From Phycobacter sedimenti (GTDB taxonomy: Bacteria; Pseudomonadota; Alphaproteobacteria; Rhodobacterales; Rhodobacteraceae), in the NCBI RefSeq assembly GCF_038148855.1, contig NZ_JBBVGR010000004.1:248001-312000 (forward strand): a stretch of 64,000 nucleotides of DNA, given 5' to 3'. The notes beneath the pieces are model-generated. The model was not told where the DNA came from. It did not search any database and worked only from the letters and a program-made list of their open reading frames with translations. This document shows, in pieces, positions 26,090 through 35,618 of this stretch (position 1 is its first letter; each line of letters opens with the position of its first letter). The position numbers and the translations under genes were made by a program.

Positions 26090-27178
26090 TCAGCCCTCCC
26101 TCTTGTCGAAATCAATGCGCGGATCGACCAGCACATACATGATGTCCGAAATGATGCCGACCACGAGGCTCATCAGACCAAAGATAAAGAGCGTGCCAAA
26201 AATCACCGGATAATCGCGCGCCACGGCCGCCTCGAACCCGAGCCGCCCGAGCCCGTCGAGCGAAAAGATCGTCTCGATGATCAGTGAGCCTGAGAAGAAC
26301 ACCCCGATAAAGACCGCCGGAAAGCCTGCGATCACGATCAGCATCGCATTGCGGAACACATGCCCATAAAGAACGCGGCTTTCGCTGAGCCCCTTTGCGC
26401 GCGCGGTCATAACGTACTGTTTCTTGATCTCGTCGAGGAAGGAGTTCTTGGTCAGCAAGGTGAGCGTCGCAAAGGAGGCGATGGTGGAGGCCACAACCGG
26501 CAGGGTGATGTGCCAGAAATAGTCGCCGATCTTGCCCAGAAGGCTCAGCTCTTCCCAGTTGTCCGATGTCAGGCCGCGCAGCGGAAAGACCTGCCAGTAA
26601 GAGCCGCCCGCAAAAAGGACAAGCAGCATGATGGCAAACAGGAAGCCCGGAATGGCATAGGCTGCGATGATCACGCCGCTGGTCCAGGTGTCAAAGCGCG
26701 ACCCGTCATTCAGCGCCTTGCGGATGCCCAGCGGGATCGAGATGACATAGGCGATAAGGGTTGACCAGAGGCCCAGCGAAATCGACACCGGCATCTTTTC
26801 CAGGACAAGATCGGTCACTTCGATCTTGCGGAAATAACTTTCGCCAAAGTCGAACCGCAGGTAATTGCCGATCATCTGGATAAATCGCTCCAGCGGTGGT
26901 TTATCAAGGCCGAACTGAACTTTGAGTTCTTCGATCAACTCGGGCGGCAGACCCTGACGCCCCGCATAGCTATCGTTGGCGCCCAAAGTTTCCGTGGCGC
27001 CAGTATCGCCGCCGCCGCCCGCAAACCCCTCGAATACGTCGCCACTGCCCTGCATCTGGGCAATGATCTGCTCCACCGGCCCACCGGGAACGAATTGAAC
27101 AAGGGCGAAGTTGATCACCATGATCCCGAACAGGGTCGGGATGATCAGCAGAAACCGCCTGAGGATATAGGCTGCCAT
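26090..27178 (-). CDS. yejB: Peptide ABC transporter permease YejB
   Basis: Inner-membrane permease, 362 residues, with the DppB-type N-terminus MAAYILRRFLLIIPTLFGIMVINF and VQFVPGGPVEQ. The EAA loop is TARAKGLSESRVLYGHVFRNA. An acidic and Gly-rich periplasmic segment (QGSGDVFEGFAGGGGD) is typical of YejB. It lies 9 bases downstream of yejA and just upstream of yejE. Confidence 0.95.
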   Translation of the reverse strand: MAAYILRRFLLIIPTLFGIMVINFALVQFVPGGPVEQIIAQMQGSGDVFEGFAGGGGDTGATETLGANDSYAGRQGLPPELIEELKVQFGLDKPPLERFIQMIGNYLRFDFGESYFRKIEVTDLVLEKMPVSISLGLWSTLIAYVISIPLGIRKALNDGSRFDTWTSGVIIAAYAIPGFLFAIMLLVLFAGGSYWQVFPLRGLTSDNWEELSLLGKIGDYFWHITLPVVASTIASFATLTLLTKNSFLDEIKKQYVMTARAKGLSESRVLYGHVFRNAMLIVIAGFPAVFIGVFFSGSLIIETIFSLDGLGRLGFEAAVARDYPVIFGTLFIFGLMSLVVGIISDIMYVLVDPRIDFDKREG

Positions 27179-27187
27179 GGCCCGCGC

Positions 27188-29119
27188 CTATCGCAGGGCG
27201 CCAGAGGCCTTGAGATCGGCCTCCTTTTCGCCATTGACCCACCACAGGTCCAGCCAGCCAGACGAAAACGGCGGCAGGGTCTCGGGGTATTCATACATGC
27301 GCCAGTAAGCAATCCAGCTCACATCCAGATACCAGGTCGGTACCATGAAGCGTTTGGCCCGCAGCACGCGATCCAGGGCACGGGTATTGGCATAAAGGTC
27401 CTCCTGGGTGGTTGCCTTCACGATATTGCCGATCAGCGCGTCCACCGCCGGATCGGCAAGTCCCGCCGGATTGAAGACCGAATACTCATGCGCCTCGGAT
27501 CCGAACTGCTGATAAAGGCCCGTCGAAGGCTCCAGAGACTTGGGATATGCAAAAGAGACCATATCAAAGTCTTTTTCGCGGCGGCGGCTGGTGTATTGGG
27601 CAAAATCCACCCGGTTCAGGACCGCCTCGATACCCATGGTGCGCAGATTGGTCACAAAGGGCTGAACGATCCGCTCCAGCACCGGGCTGTCGAGGAGAAA
27701 TTCAATCTTCAGCACCTCTCCGGCGGCATTCCGGCGGATACCGTCATCGCCCACGATCCAGCCTGCCTCATCCAATAGTTTCATGGCACGGCGCAGGTTG
27801 CGCCGGTCCGATGGGCGGTCGGCCTTGGAGGTATGTGCCATCACGGCAGGTTCGTTCAGGATGGTCGGGTCGATCTGATCGCCAAGCGCTGCAAGCACCT
27901 CTTTTTCCAGCCCCTCAGGCAGGTCCTTGGCTTCCAGCGCGGTATCCTGCCAAAAGGAAGAGCGATGACGGAACAGACCGTATTGCAGGCTCTCGTTGGT
28001 CCATTCGAAATTATAGGCAAGCTGCACCGCCTCGCGCACGCGGATATCCTGGAACACGGGGCGCAGCAGGTTCATGACGAACCCGTTGGCCGAAGGAACG
28101 TTCCCGTCCGGGATTTCGTCCTTGATCACATCACCGCGCGCCACCGCATCGAATTCATAGGCCGTCGCCCAGTTCTTTGAGTTGTTCTCGGTGCGCAGGG
28201 TGTAGACGCCAGCCTTGAACCCCTCCATCGCGGCGATAGCGTCGCCGAAATACTCGATCCGCAGGCGATCAAAGTTGTGACGGCCCTTGTTCACATTCAG
28301 GTGCCACCCCCAGTAGTCGGGGTTGCGCCGGTAGATGATGCGCTGGTTTACATCGAAGCTTTCCAGCACATAGGGACCAGAGCCGATGCCGGGATCAAGA
28401 CGGGGCTCATCCAGGCGGCGGCTTTCGGGATCGGCGTCAAACCAGGCCTTCGAGAACACGGGCGTGCCGCCGACCTGAGTGATCATGGCCCGTCGCGGAA
28501 AATCCGGGGAGAAATGGAACTTTACCCGATGCGGATCGAGCGCCTCGGCCTTGGGAATGCGCTTGCGCACCGCTTCGGCATAGGATTGCAACCCCTGATC
28601 CAGCAAGATGTTGTGGGAAAAGACGACATCCTCGGCCGTGACGGGTGTGCCGTCGGAAAACCGCGCTTCGGGGCGCAGATTGAAGATCACCCAGTCCTGG
28701 CTTTCGGGGTATTCGAGGCTTTCGGCAATCAGCCCGTAATAGGATCCAGGCTCATCGTAAGATTCGACCAGCAGGCTTTCCAGATGGTAAGAAGCCAGCG
28801 CCCCAGCCCGACCCTTTCGCGTGAAAGGGTTCATGCTGTCAAAGGTGCCGACGTCGGCAATGGACATCTCTCCGCCTTTGGGGGCGTCAGGATTCACATA
28901 GTCGAAATGATCAAAGCCTGCTGGGTATTTCAAATCGCCAAATTCCGCAAAGCCGTGGCTCTTGATGATCCCTTCATCGGCGCGGGCCTGCACACTCATC
29001 CCAAGGAGCAGCAAAAGCAACCCTGCGAAAAACAGGCCCTGCATGAACGACGCGCTGCTCTGAAGAAGGGCCGCGCTGGCCTTTGCCTCTGTTTTGACCG
29101 CGATCTGTCGTGATCTCAT
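27188..29119 (-). CDS. yejA: Extracellular peptide-binding protein YejA
   Basis: Periplasmic solute-binding protein of the SBP_bac_5 family. The ATG at 29119, with GGAGG about ten bases upstream, gives 643 residues with a signal peptide whose core is GLFFAGLLLLLLGMSVQARA. The mature part starts EGIIKSHGFAEFGDLKYP. The conserved FNLRPEARFSDGTPVTAEDVVFS block defines the family. It is the first gene of the yejABEF operon. Substrates are probably oligopeptides; microcin-like uptake is known for the family. Confidence 0.94.
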   Translation of the reverse strand: MRSRQIAVKTEAKASAALLQSSASFMQGLFFAGLLLLLLGMSVQARADEGIIKSHGFAEFGDLKYPAGFDHFDYVNPDAPKGGEMSIADVGTFDSMNPFTRKGRAGALASYHLESLLVESYDEPGSYYGLIAESLEYPESQDWVIFNLRPEARFSDGTPVTAEDVVFSHNILLDQGLQSYAEAVRKRIPKAEALDPHRVKFHFSPDFPRRAMITQVGGTPVFSKAWFDADPESRRLDEPRLDPGIGSGPYVLESFDVNQRIIYRRNPDYWGWHLNVNKGRHNFDRLRIEYFGDAIAAMEGFKAGVYTLRTENNSKNWATAYEFDAVARGDVIKDEIPDGNVPSANGFVMNLLRPVFQDIRVREAVQLAYNFEWTNESLQYGLFRHRSSFWQDTALEAKDLPEGLEKEVLAALGDQIDPTILNEPAVMAHTSKADRPSDRRNLRRAMKLLDEAGWIVGDDGIRRNAAGEVLKIEFLLDSPVLERIVQPFVTNLRTMGIEAVLNRVDFAQYTSRRREKDFDMVSFAYPKSLEPSTGLYQQFGSEAHEYSVFNPAGLADPAVDALIGNIVKATTQEDLYANTRALDRVLRAKRFMVPTWYLDVSWIAYWRMYEYPETLPPFSSGWLDLWWVNGEKEADLKASGALR

Positions 29120-29287
29120 CTGCCTTAACCTCCGCTGTCCGGTGTTCAAGCGATCCGGATTTACCCTACTTTTCAAGCTAATGGGAGGTGGACACAACAT
29201 TCAAGTTGCGATGCGGTCACAATCCTTTGGGGGCGAGGCGATTTCACGCCGGTTTTCACATTCCCGACGTTTGCCAAGCAAGGCACG

Positions 29288-29319
29288 CAAAAAAGGCCGC
29301 TGGATCACAGCGGCCTTTT
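29288..29319 (-). terminator. Rho-independent terminator after cytochrome c gene
   Basis: Read on the minus strand, AAGGCCGCTG/CAGCGGCCTT forms a 10-bp stem with a 5-base loop followed by a run of T. It lies 24 bases beyond the stop of the cytochrome c gene and before yejA. Confidence 0.88.
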
Positions 29320-29342
29320 CTTCATCTCGGTTCCTGACGCAA

Positions 29343-29849
29343 TTAGTCGTCGAGGCTGTCCAGATAGGCGATGAGGTTCACCCGGTCGGAGGCCTTCTTC
29401 AGGCCGGAGAACGACATGGTCGTGCCCGGCGCATAAGCGGAGGGTTTCTCCAGGAAGGCGCTCAGGTTTTCCGGGGTCCAGTCGCCGGTCATGCCGGACA
29501 GTGAAGCAGAGTAGCCGAACCCGTCTGCCGCAGCTTTCGGTCGGCCAACAACACCGTAAAGGTAGGGACCGGTTGCATTGGCACCGGCTTCGAGTTTGTG
29601 GCACGCAGCGCATTTCTTGTAGACCTTGGCACCTTTGCCAACATCCGCAGAGGCCATCAGCTCGTCAAAGCTGACTTCAGCCACTTCTTCTGCTGCGCCA
29701 CCTGCCTCTTCCACTTCAATCACGTAGGAGGCCTCTCCGTGGCTCTCAACGTGGTACAGTTCCTCTGCGGCCCATTTGCCCAGAAGGAACACGAGGAACG
29801 CGCCGCAGAAACCTGCAGTCGCTTTGGTAAGGGTCATCGTGTCAAACAT
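29343..29849 (-). CDS. Membrane-anchored monoheme cytochrome c (c552/cy type)
   Basis: A 168-residue c-type cytochrome with an uncleaved N-terminal membrane helix (TKATAGFCGAFLVFLLGKWAA), an acidic Ala/Glu-rich linker and a class I cytochrome domain. The heme site is CAACHK; the Met ligand lies in PGTTMSFSGLKK. It resembles the membrane-bound c552/cy proteins of Paracoccus and Rhodobacter that carry electrons from bc1 to terminal oxidases such as the cbb3 encoded here. It is divergent from pheA. Confidence 0.93.
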   Translation of the reverse strand: MFDTMTLTKATAGFCGAFLVFLLGKWAAEELYHVESHGEASYVIEVEEAGGAAEEVAEVSFDELMASADVGKGAKVYKKCAACHKLEAGANATGPYLYGVVGRPKAAADGFGYSASLSGMTGDWTPENLSAFLEKPSAYAPGTTMSFSGLKKASDRVNLIAYLDSLDD

Positions 29850-29968
29850 GATCGCGAGTCCATTTCAGCTGTCTGGGGGCGTGTCTAAGGCTTCCCCTCT
29901 CAAGTGGCAAGGTGTAGACAGCGCGACGAAACGACCGATTACCCGAGTTTTGCAGGAAAGTCGCACTC

Positions 29969-30802
29969 ATGTCCGGAAAAATCGCCATTCAGGGGGAACT
30001 CGGCTCCTACAGCCACGAGGCCTGCCGCAACGCACGTCACGATATGGAAGTGCTGCCCTGCCGAAATTTCGAAGACGCGATCGAGGCCGTAAGATCCGGC
30101 GAAGCAGATGAGGCCATGCTGCCGGTCGAGAACTCGACCTATGGCCGCGTGGCCGACATTCATCGGCTTTTGCCGCACAGCGGGCTGCATATCGTCGAAG
30201 AGGCCTTCGTGCGGGTACATATCAACCTTCTGGGCGTTCCGGGTGCCCGGCTCGAGGATATCCGCGAAGCGAAATCGCATCTCGTGCTTTTGCCGCAGTG
30301 CGGCCAGTTCCTGCGCCAGCACAATATCACTGGCCGTGTCAGCCCCGACAATGCCCGCGCCGCCCGTGATGTGGCCGAGGCCGGAGACAAACACGTTGCC
30401 GCGCTGGCAAGTGAGCTGGCCGGAGACATCTACGGTCTGGATGTTCTGGCACGCCACATCGAGGATAACGGAGACAACACCACCCGCTTCCTGATCATGT
30501 CACGCGAACCGGACTACAGCCGCCGCGGCGCACACGGGATGATCACCAGCTTCGTCTTTCAGGTCCGCAACATTCCGGCCGCGCTTTACAAGGCGATGGG
30601 TGGTTTTGCGACCAACGGCATCAACATGACGAAACTGGAAAGCTACATGGTCGATGGCTCCTTCACCGCCACCCAGTTTTATGCCGATATCGAAGGGCAT
30701 CCCGAGGACGCAAACGTGAAACTCGCAATGGATGAGCTGGCCTATTTCACGACAAACATAGAAATCCTGGGTGTCTACCCTGCGGATAATGGCCGCTATT
30801 GA
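29969..30802 (+). CDS. pheA: Prephenate dehydratase
   Basis: Cytoplasmic enzyme of phenylalanine synthesis converting prephenate to phenylpyruvate; 277 residues, monofunctional without chorismate mutase. The catalytic domain starts IAIQGELGSYSHEA and has the NTTRF motif (Thr-Arg-Phe, near residue 172). A C-terminal ACT domain follows, with the phenylalanine-sensing segment reading KLESYM rather than the classical ESRP. It is divergent from the cytochrome c gene and followed by the SRP RNA on the opposite strand. Confidence 0.96.
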   Translation: MSGKIAIQGELGSYSHEACRNARHDMEVLPCRNFEDAIEAVRSGEADEAMLPVENSTYGRVADIHRLLPHSGLHIVEEAFVRVHINLLGVPGARLEDIREAKSHLVLLPQCGQFLRQHNITGRVSPDNARAARDVAEAGDKHVAALASELAGDIYGLDVLARHIEDNGDNTTRFLIMSREPDYSRRGAHGMITSFVFQVRNIPAALYKAMGGFATNGINMTKLESYMVDGSFTATQFYADIEGHPEDANVKLAMDELAYFTTNIEILGVYPADNGRY

Positions 30803-30873
30803 ACCAACACGCCTTGCGCCGGATCGCGCGGTCTGTCAGCCGCGTAAGGCTGATTAACTGTCGGGGATAAGGT

Positions 30874-30967
30874 GAGAGGTTGGACATCGACCCAAGCGGG
30901 GCTCGTTGTGGCTGCTTCCTTCCGGACCTGACCAGGTTGGCGAGGCGCTTGCCCGCGCCAACCTCTC
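30874..30967 (-). ncRNA. ffs: Signal recognition particle RNA, small bacterial type
   Basis: The minus strand reads the invariant domain IV sequence CCTGGTCAGGTCCGGAAGGA followed by AGCAGCC, the Ffh-binding loop. The ends pair perfectly: GAGAGGTTGG (30874-30883) and CCAACCTCTC (30958-30967) close the hairpin, giving an RNA of about 94 nt. With Ffh it targets nascent membrane proteins. It lies in the gap between the convergent pheA and nucleotidase genes. Confidence 0.95.
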
Positions 30968-31047
30968 GAATCCCGATATAGGCGGCTGCCGGAGCAATGA
31001 CAAGGCCCGCCGGACCTCCTGAGCGCGGGGCTGCAGGTCTCGACCTG

Positions 31048-32904
31048 CTACAAGGTCAGCATCAGTTTCAGAAAACCCGACGGCGTGATGCCGCAGTTTC
31101 GCGCACGCTCTTCGCTCAGCTCATTCAGATATTCAGTGGCCGCGGGACCGGTATAAACTGCGGCTTGAGCCCCGTTTAAAGACGCAAAATGCCAGGGATA
31201 GCTCTGCTCCTCGAGCGGATCTGTCGGCAAACGCCCCGCCACGTAGTCCCGGATCACATCCCGAATGCGCACGGTCGGCAAAGGCACATTCGCGGCCTCC
31301 TTCACCACCTGAAAATTACCGCCCCCGCTCACACGATAGCTGTTTGCCACGACCGCAAAATTCTGCTCCGGCCGCAATGGCTCTCCGGCAAACGTGACGT
31401 TTCGGATCCGCCGCGCCTCAGGGTTCACGCGCGCGCCAACGGTCGAGAAACGCGATGGAACGGAGAGATCGATTTCATACTGCAAGCCAAACAAGACATC
31501 GAAGTTATGTCCCGCCCGGTCCGGATCCACCAGGTCCGTCCCCTGCGCGCCCGATACGACCTGGTTGAAGACACCGGCGGACATTTCGAGCCAGTCCAGA
31601 ACCTGAGCGCCAGTTGCGATCACCAACCGCAGCTCGTTTGGAAAGACATGAAGATCGGCCACATTGCGCATGCACAAGGCCCCGGCGCCGATGTCCGTGA
31701 AATGGGATGGCCCGGACCGGCCGCCAAACTTCCCCGGTGCCGCAGCAGACAGCAACGGCAATTCGCCGGCCGCCGTTCCCTGGACTAGAGGCCGCGCCGC
31801 GGCCGCTTGTGCCGCCGCCGCAAGCTTGAGCCCGAGATCCTGTCCAAACAACGTAAAGAAGGAATGCAAAGCCACATCGCTATAACCGACCGGCTGCCGC
31901 ATGCGGGCACGGGTTGCCTCATGAGGCTCCTTCAAGATCCGTATCAGGTCCGGTGATTCCTCCACCAGCGAGACCAGCGTTCCGTCCTCACTCCGATCAC
32001 AGATCCCATGCAGCCTGGCGGTACCGCCGGTCACTTGCCATCCGTCTTGCCCATATGCCACATCAAGATCGATTTCCCCCAGATGCGAGCCGTGCGCGCC
32101 GGCCATCACCACTGGTTTTTCGAAAGGAAGCTCAGGATGCGGCAGAGTCTTGTGCGTATGCCCCGCGATCACCGCATCGATCTCCTTTATCGCCGCAATC
32201 GGAAAGAGCGCATTCTCCATTCCCGGCTCTGCCTCACGCGCCCCGACACCTGTGTGCGCCAGCGCAACAACAACGTCGCAGCCCGCCGCGCGCAGCTCGG
32301 CAGCCTTTTCCTGTGCGGTGTGGACCATATCCGCCACGACCACCTGCCCTTTCAGAAGATGCGCATCCCAGGTGACCGTTTGAGGCGGCAGCACAGACAA
32401 TACCCCGACCCGCAGCGGCGGCGCCCCGGCGCAAGCCAGCATGTCACGCTCCAGGATTGTACTGCTGGCAAACGGCAGCTTTCGTCCTGGCTCTGCCGGT
32501 GACATGTTCGAGCAAACGACAGGGCAATGAGCCTGTTCCAGAACGGTTGCGAGCGTGTCCAGGCCAAAGTTGAAATCGTGATTTCCAAGGCCGATGGCAT
32601 CATACCCCAGATCCTTGAAAGCACTCATGACCGGATGCGGGATCATCGGCGTGTCAAACGATGTCTCCCCGATGGGCGCACCCTGGAGCGAATCCCCGTT
32701 GTCCAGCAACAAGGTCACGCCACCGACCTCCTTCATCTGCGCACGGGCCTCGACGATCAGGGTGGCCGCGCGAGAAAGTCCGACGCTGGGGTCCGAGCGA
32801 TCCGCGTAATAGTCATGACTTCGCAGGTTGCAATGAAGATCGGTCGTCGCCAGCAGGCGCAACACCCCATTTCTCCGGACCGAGGATCGTTCCGTTTCGG
32901 TCAT
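31048..32904 (-). CDS. 2',3'-cyclic-nucleotide phosphodiesterase/3'-nucleotidase family protein
   Basis: Metallophosphoesterase of the CpdB/5'-nucleotidase family, 618 residues. The metal-binding motifs are DLHCN, DNGDSLQG, GLGNHDFNFGLD and GHTHKTLPHP; the C-terminal nucleotide-binding domain includes VANSYRVSGGGNF. No signal peptide is visible: the N-terminus is polar (MTETERSSVRRNGVLRLLAT), unlike the periplasmic E. coli CpdB. It could be cytoplasmic or use another export route. Substrate assignment is by family. Confidence 0.87.
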   Translation of the reverse strand: MTETERSSVRRNGVLRLLATTDLHCNLRSHDYYADRSDPSVGLSRAATLIVEARAQMKEVGGVTLLLDNGDSLQGAPIGETSFDTPMIPHPVMSAFKDLGYDAIGLGNHDFNFGLDTLATVLEQAHCPVVCSNMSPAEPGRKLPFASSTILERDMLACAGAPPLRVGVLSVLPPQTVTWDAHLLKGQVVVADMVHTAQEKAAELRAAGCDVVVALAHTGVGAREAEPGMENALFPIAAIKEIDAVIAGHTHKTLPHPELPFEKPVVMAGAHGSHLGEIDLDVAYGQDGWQVTGGTARLHGICDRSEDGTLVSLVEESPDLIRILKEPHEATRARMRQPVGYSDVALHSFFTLFGQDLGLKLAAAAQAAAARPLVQGTAAGELPLLSAAAPGKFGGRSGPSHFTDIGAGALCMRNVADLHVFPNELRLVIATGAQVLDWLEMSAGVFNQVVSGAQGTDLVDPDRAGHNFDVLFGLQYEIDLSVPSRFSTVGARVNPEARRIRNVTFAGEPLRPEQNFAVVANSYRVSGGGNFQVVKEAANVPLPTVRIRDVIRDYVAGRLPTDPLEEQSYPWHFASLNGAQAAVYTGPAATEYLNELSEERARNCGITPSGFLKLMLTL

Positions 32905-33238
32905 TTAACTTCACCTGCAACTTGCACGGCCTGCTCCGTTCGTACCTTTGCCCCGCCCTGTCCGGGCGCGTTAACCCTTTTGAATCAGCCTTTCACCGAT
33001 TTGCAAAGTCACCATTTATGAGGATGTTAACGATCGTGGCGCGGATGCCGAGAATTATGACGAAATCTCGCCAGATTCCAGCGCCCAACCGGTCGGCTAC
33101 CGACAAATCTCCGTCTATTATCGTAAAAGCCATTCATCGCCCCGCTCACAACGGGGTGGCCATTGACCGCGATTGTCGCCATCAATGGCAAAAACGTCCG
33201 AGAGACAGCCCGTTGCACCCGCAGCACAAGGAAGTGAC
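32905..33238. other. Divergent intergenic region
   Basis: The 334 bases between the nucleotidase and nudC genes hold the two divergent promoters by position. No gene, clear operator or repeat is recognised. Confidence 0.5.
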
Positions 33239-34222
33239 ATGAAACGCGCAGAACAGGTTACATTTGGGGGCGGAGGCCTGGAACGCCAGGCGCATCTGCG
33301 CTCTGACGAAAATGCGATCAAATCCGCCTGGACTGCCAAAGAGACAAAAACTCTTCTGATCTGGCGCGGTAAGCCCCTGTGCTTTCGCACAAAGGATGCT
33401 CGGGGACCCGAAAGCCTGGCGTGGCTTTCCCCGGATCATCCGGTGGTGAGGCAACATGGAGACACAACCCTCTTCCTCGGGAAAATGCCGGATGGCGCTG
33501 CAGTTTTTGCCTGCGACATCAGCAGCTGGCAACCCGATGCTTTGGACGAGATGGCCCTGGCCAGTTTTGCCGATACAAGCGAGCAGCAGCACCCCGATTT
33601 GCCAGACGGCCATGTCTTCGCCGAATTGCGCCGGGTAATGACGCGGCTTTCCCCGCTGGAGGCCGAAATGGCAGCCACGGCCCGAGCGTTGTTGTCCTGG
33701 CACGAGTCGCATCAGTTCTGTGCCCGCTGCGGCCATCCCAGCGACATCACTCAGGCCGGCTGGCAGCGCGTCTGCCCGAAATGCAAGGCCGGACATTTTC
33801 CCCGCACCGATCCGGTGGTGATCATGCTGATCACCCACGGTGACGAGGTCCTGATGGGCCGCTCCCCCGGCTGGCCCGAAGGGATGTACTCGCTGCTGGC
33901 CGGTTTCGTCGAGCCCGGAGAGACGCTGGAGGCCGCGGTGCGACGTGAAGTCCTCGAGGAAGTCGGCGTCACCGTCGGCGAGGTCTCCTATCTGTCCAGC
34001 CAGCCCTGGCCGTTCCCCATGTCCCTGATGTTTGGCTGCAGCGGCACCGCCCTTTCTCGCGATCTGAAACTTGACCCTGTTGAAATCGAAGACGCGATGT
34101 GGGTGAGCCGCCAGGAAATGATGACTGCATTTGCAGGAGAACACCCGGTATTGAAGCCCGCCCGAAAAGGAGCAATTGCGCATTTTCTTTTGCACAACTG
34201 GCTTGCAGACACTCTGGACTAA
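33239..34222 (+). CDS. nudC: NAD(H)/NAD-capped RNA pyrophosphatase NudC
   Basis: Nudix hydrolase that cleaves NADH and removes NAD caps from RNA. From ATG 33239 (RBS AAGGAAG) it has 327 residues: an N-terminal domain, a zinc ribbon (CARCGHPSD...CPKCKAGHFPRTDP), and the Nudix box GFVEPGETLEAAVRREVLEE plus VGV. The NudC-specific SQPWPFPMSLM motif follows the box. An earlier in-frame ATG at 33173 lacks a ribosome-binding site. It is divergent from the nucleotidase. Confidence 0.95.
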   Translation: MKRAEQVTFGGGGLERQAHLRSDENAIKSAWTAKETKTLLIWRGKPLCFRTKDARGPESLAWLSPDHPVVRQHGDTTLFLGKMPDGAAVFACDISSWQPDALDEMALASFADTSEQQHPDLPDGHVFAELRRVMTRLSPLEAEMAATARALLSWHESHQFCARCGHPSDITQAGWQRVCPKCKAGHFPRTDPVVIMLITHGDEVLMGRSPGWPEGMYSLLAGFVEPGETLEAAVRREVLEEVGVTVGEVSYLSSQPWPFPMSLMFGCSGTALSRDLKLDPVEIEDAMWVSRQEMMTAFAGEHPVLKPARKGAIAHFLLHNWLADTLD

Positions 34223-34297
34223 AGAGCCTATCCAAAGCATTCTCAAAGCCTGACAGGGAACCGGATAAGAACACTCCCGGGAGAAGGTGGCACGGCA

Positions 34298-34765
34298 ATG
34301 GACTTGAGCAGCAAAAAAGACATTGAGGCTCCGATCGCGGAGGTTTTCGAAGCGCTTTGTGATTTTGAGAGTTTTGAACGCTCGGCGTTTCGCCGTGGCG
34401 TTGAGGTGCAGCGGATGGGAGACATAAACGCGCCGCAGAAAGGGCTGGCCTGGGACGCAAAGTTCACGCTGCGCGGCAAGCCCCGAGAGCTGCACGTGGT
34501 GCTCACATCTTACGAGCCCGTCACGCGGATCGTTCTGACCGGTGAAAGCGGCGCTCTGAAAGGAGAGACCGAGATTGAACTGGTCGCGCTGTCTCCAAGT
34601 CGCACACGCCTTTGCATCAAGCTTGGGGTTTCTGCCAAGACGCTTTCAGGCAGGCTGCTGCTGCAGTCCATGAAACTGGCGCGCGGCAGCATTGAGCGGA
34701 AGTTCAACGCCCGGATTTCAGACTTTGCGGCAGTCACTGAAGAAAAACTGCGCCGACAGGCCTGA
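34298..34765 (+). CDS. SRPBCC family protein
   Basis: A 155-residue protein with the helix-grip (polyketide cyclase/START-like) fold pattern: an N-terminal strand DIEAPIAEVFEALCDFESFE and a C-terminal helix (LLLQSMKLARGSIERKFNARI). Family members bind hydrophobic ligands, but none is known here. It follows nudC by 75 bases on the same strand and may share its transcript. Confidence 0.75.
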   Translation: MDLSSKKDIEAPIAEVFEALCDFESFERSAFRRGVEVQRMGDINAPQKGLAWDAKFTLRGKPRELHVVLTSYEPVTRIVLTGESGALKGETEIELVALSPSRTRLCIKLGVSAKTLSGRLLLQSMKLARGSIERKFNARISDFAAVTEEKLRRQA

Positions 34766-34940
34766 CCCCCCGACGCGCCAGCACTGTGGCAGCTGGCCTG
34801 CCGCCAGAGAGCGTGGGCTTTTTTGGCAGCCCTTTTCGCAAAGCAGCCCCTTCGCAGGATAGGATACCCGCCATTTCGAGCAAGGACGGACGGGAGCCCT
34901 GCGCCCGCGGCACCGCTGTGAATTGCCCGTGCTTCCATTG

Positions 34941-35480
34941 CTAGTGCGAACCATCAGCCAGACCCGCACGCGCCCAGACCAGTTGGTCATCCGTCTCCAC
35001 CGCGCAGGGACGTGCCAGGCGCAAGCGTTTCAACGCCCGTTCCGGCGTCTCACCGCACTCGATCATGAGGCGCAGGGCAGCCATCCCGGACCGGCCACAG
35101 CCACCGCGGCAATGCACAAGCACACGCCCACCGCCCTCCAATGCCTGTCGTGCCGAGGCGCTGACCCTGCGCCAGGCAGCGTCCGTGCTGCCCCCGGGGA
35201 CCCCGAAATCCGCAACCGGCAAATGCGCCCAGCGGCTCCCCATGCTCTGGAAGTCGACCCCCAGCGTCGCTGCCCCGACAGCCACGTGCTCGGCCTCGGT
35301 TGTCATTGAAATCACCAGCCCCGGCTGCCAATCATGAATCAGCCCCATGTCGCCCGCGTAGTCTCCGGATGCCCCCGGCAAAGGACAGATTGCGAGGATT
35401 CCGTTTGCGACCGATACGGCAAAAATGGTGAACGGCTGACCGGCTATGCCCGCTGACGGGCTGGCTTGCACCTCTTCCAT
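34941..35480 (-). CDS. Protein-tyrosine/dual-specificity phosphatase-like protein
   Basis: A 179-residue protein with the cysteine phosphatase signature HCxxGxxR(S/T): VLVHCRGGCGRSGMAALRLM, near residue 140. A general-acid Asp is likely in LPVADFGVPG. The layout resembles small cytoplasmic dual-specificity phosphatases and the ADP-ribosylation/PTP-like group. Substrate unknown. It is divergent from dnaX. Confidence 0.82.
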   Translation of the reverse strand: MEEVQASPSAGIAGQPFTIFAVSVANGILAICPLPGASGDYAGDMGLIHDWQPGLVISMTTEAEHVAVGAATLGVDFQSMGSRWAHLPVADFGVPGGSTDAAWRRVSASARQALEGGGRVLVHCRGGCGRSGMAALRLMIECGETPERALKRLRLARPCAVETDDQLVWARAGLADGSH

Positions 35481-35618
35481 GACACACTCTCCACCACATT
35501 CTGAAAAAACTGTGCCACCGCGGCCTGCGCCCGGTCAACAGCGGTGGACGAACGCCGCCCGCTTCCCTACCCTGTAGCCTGCCCCGAAACTGCGCAGCCG
35601 CAACCAGCAAGAGACAGC

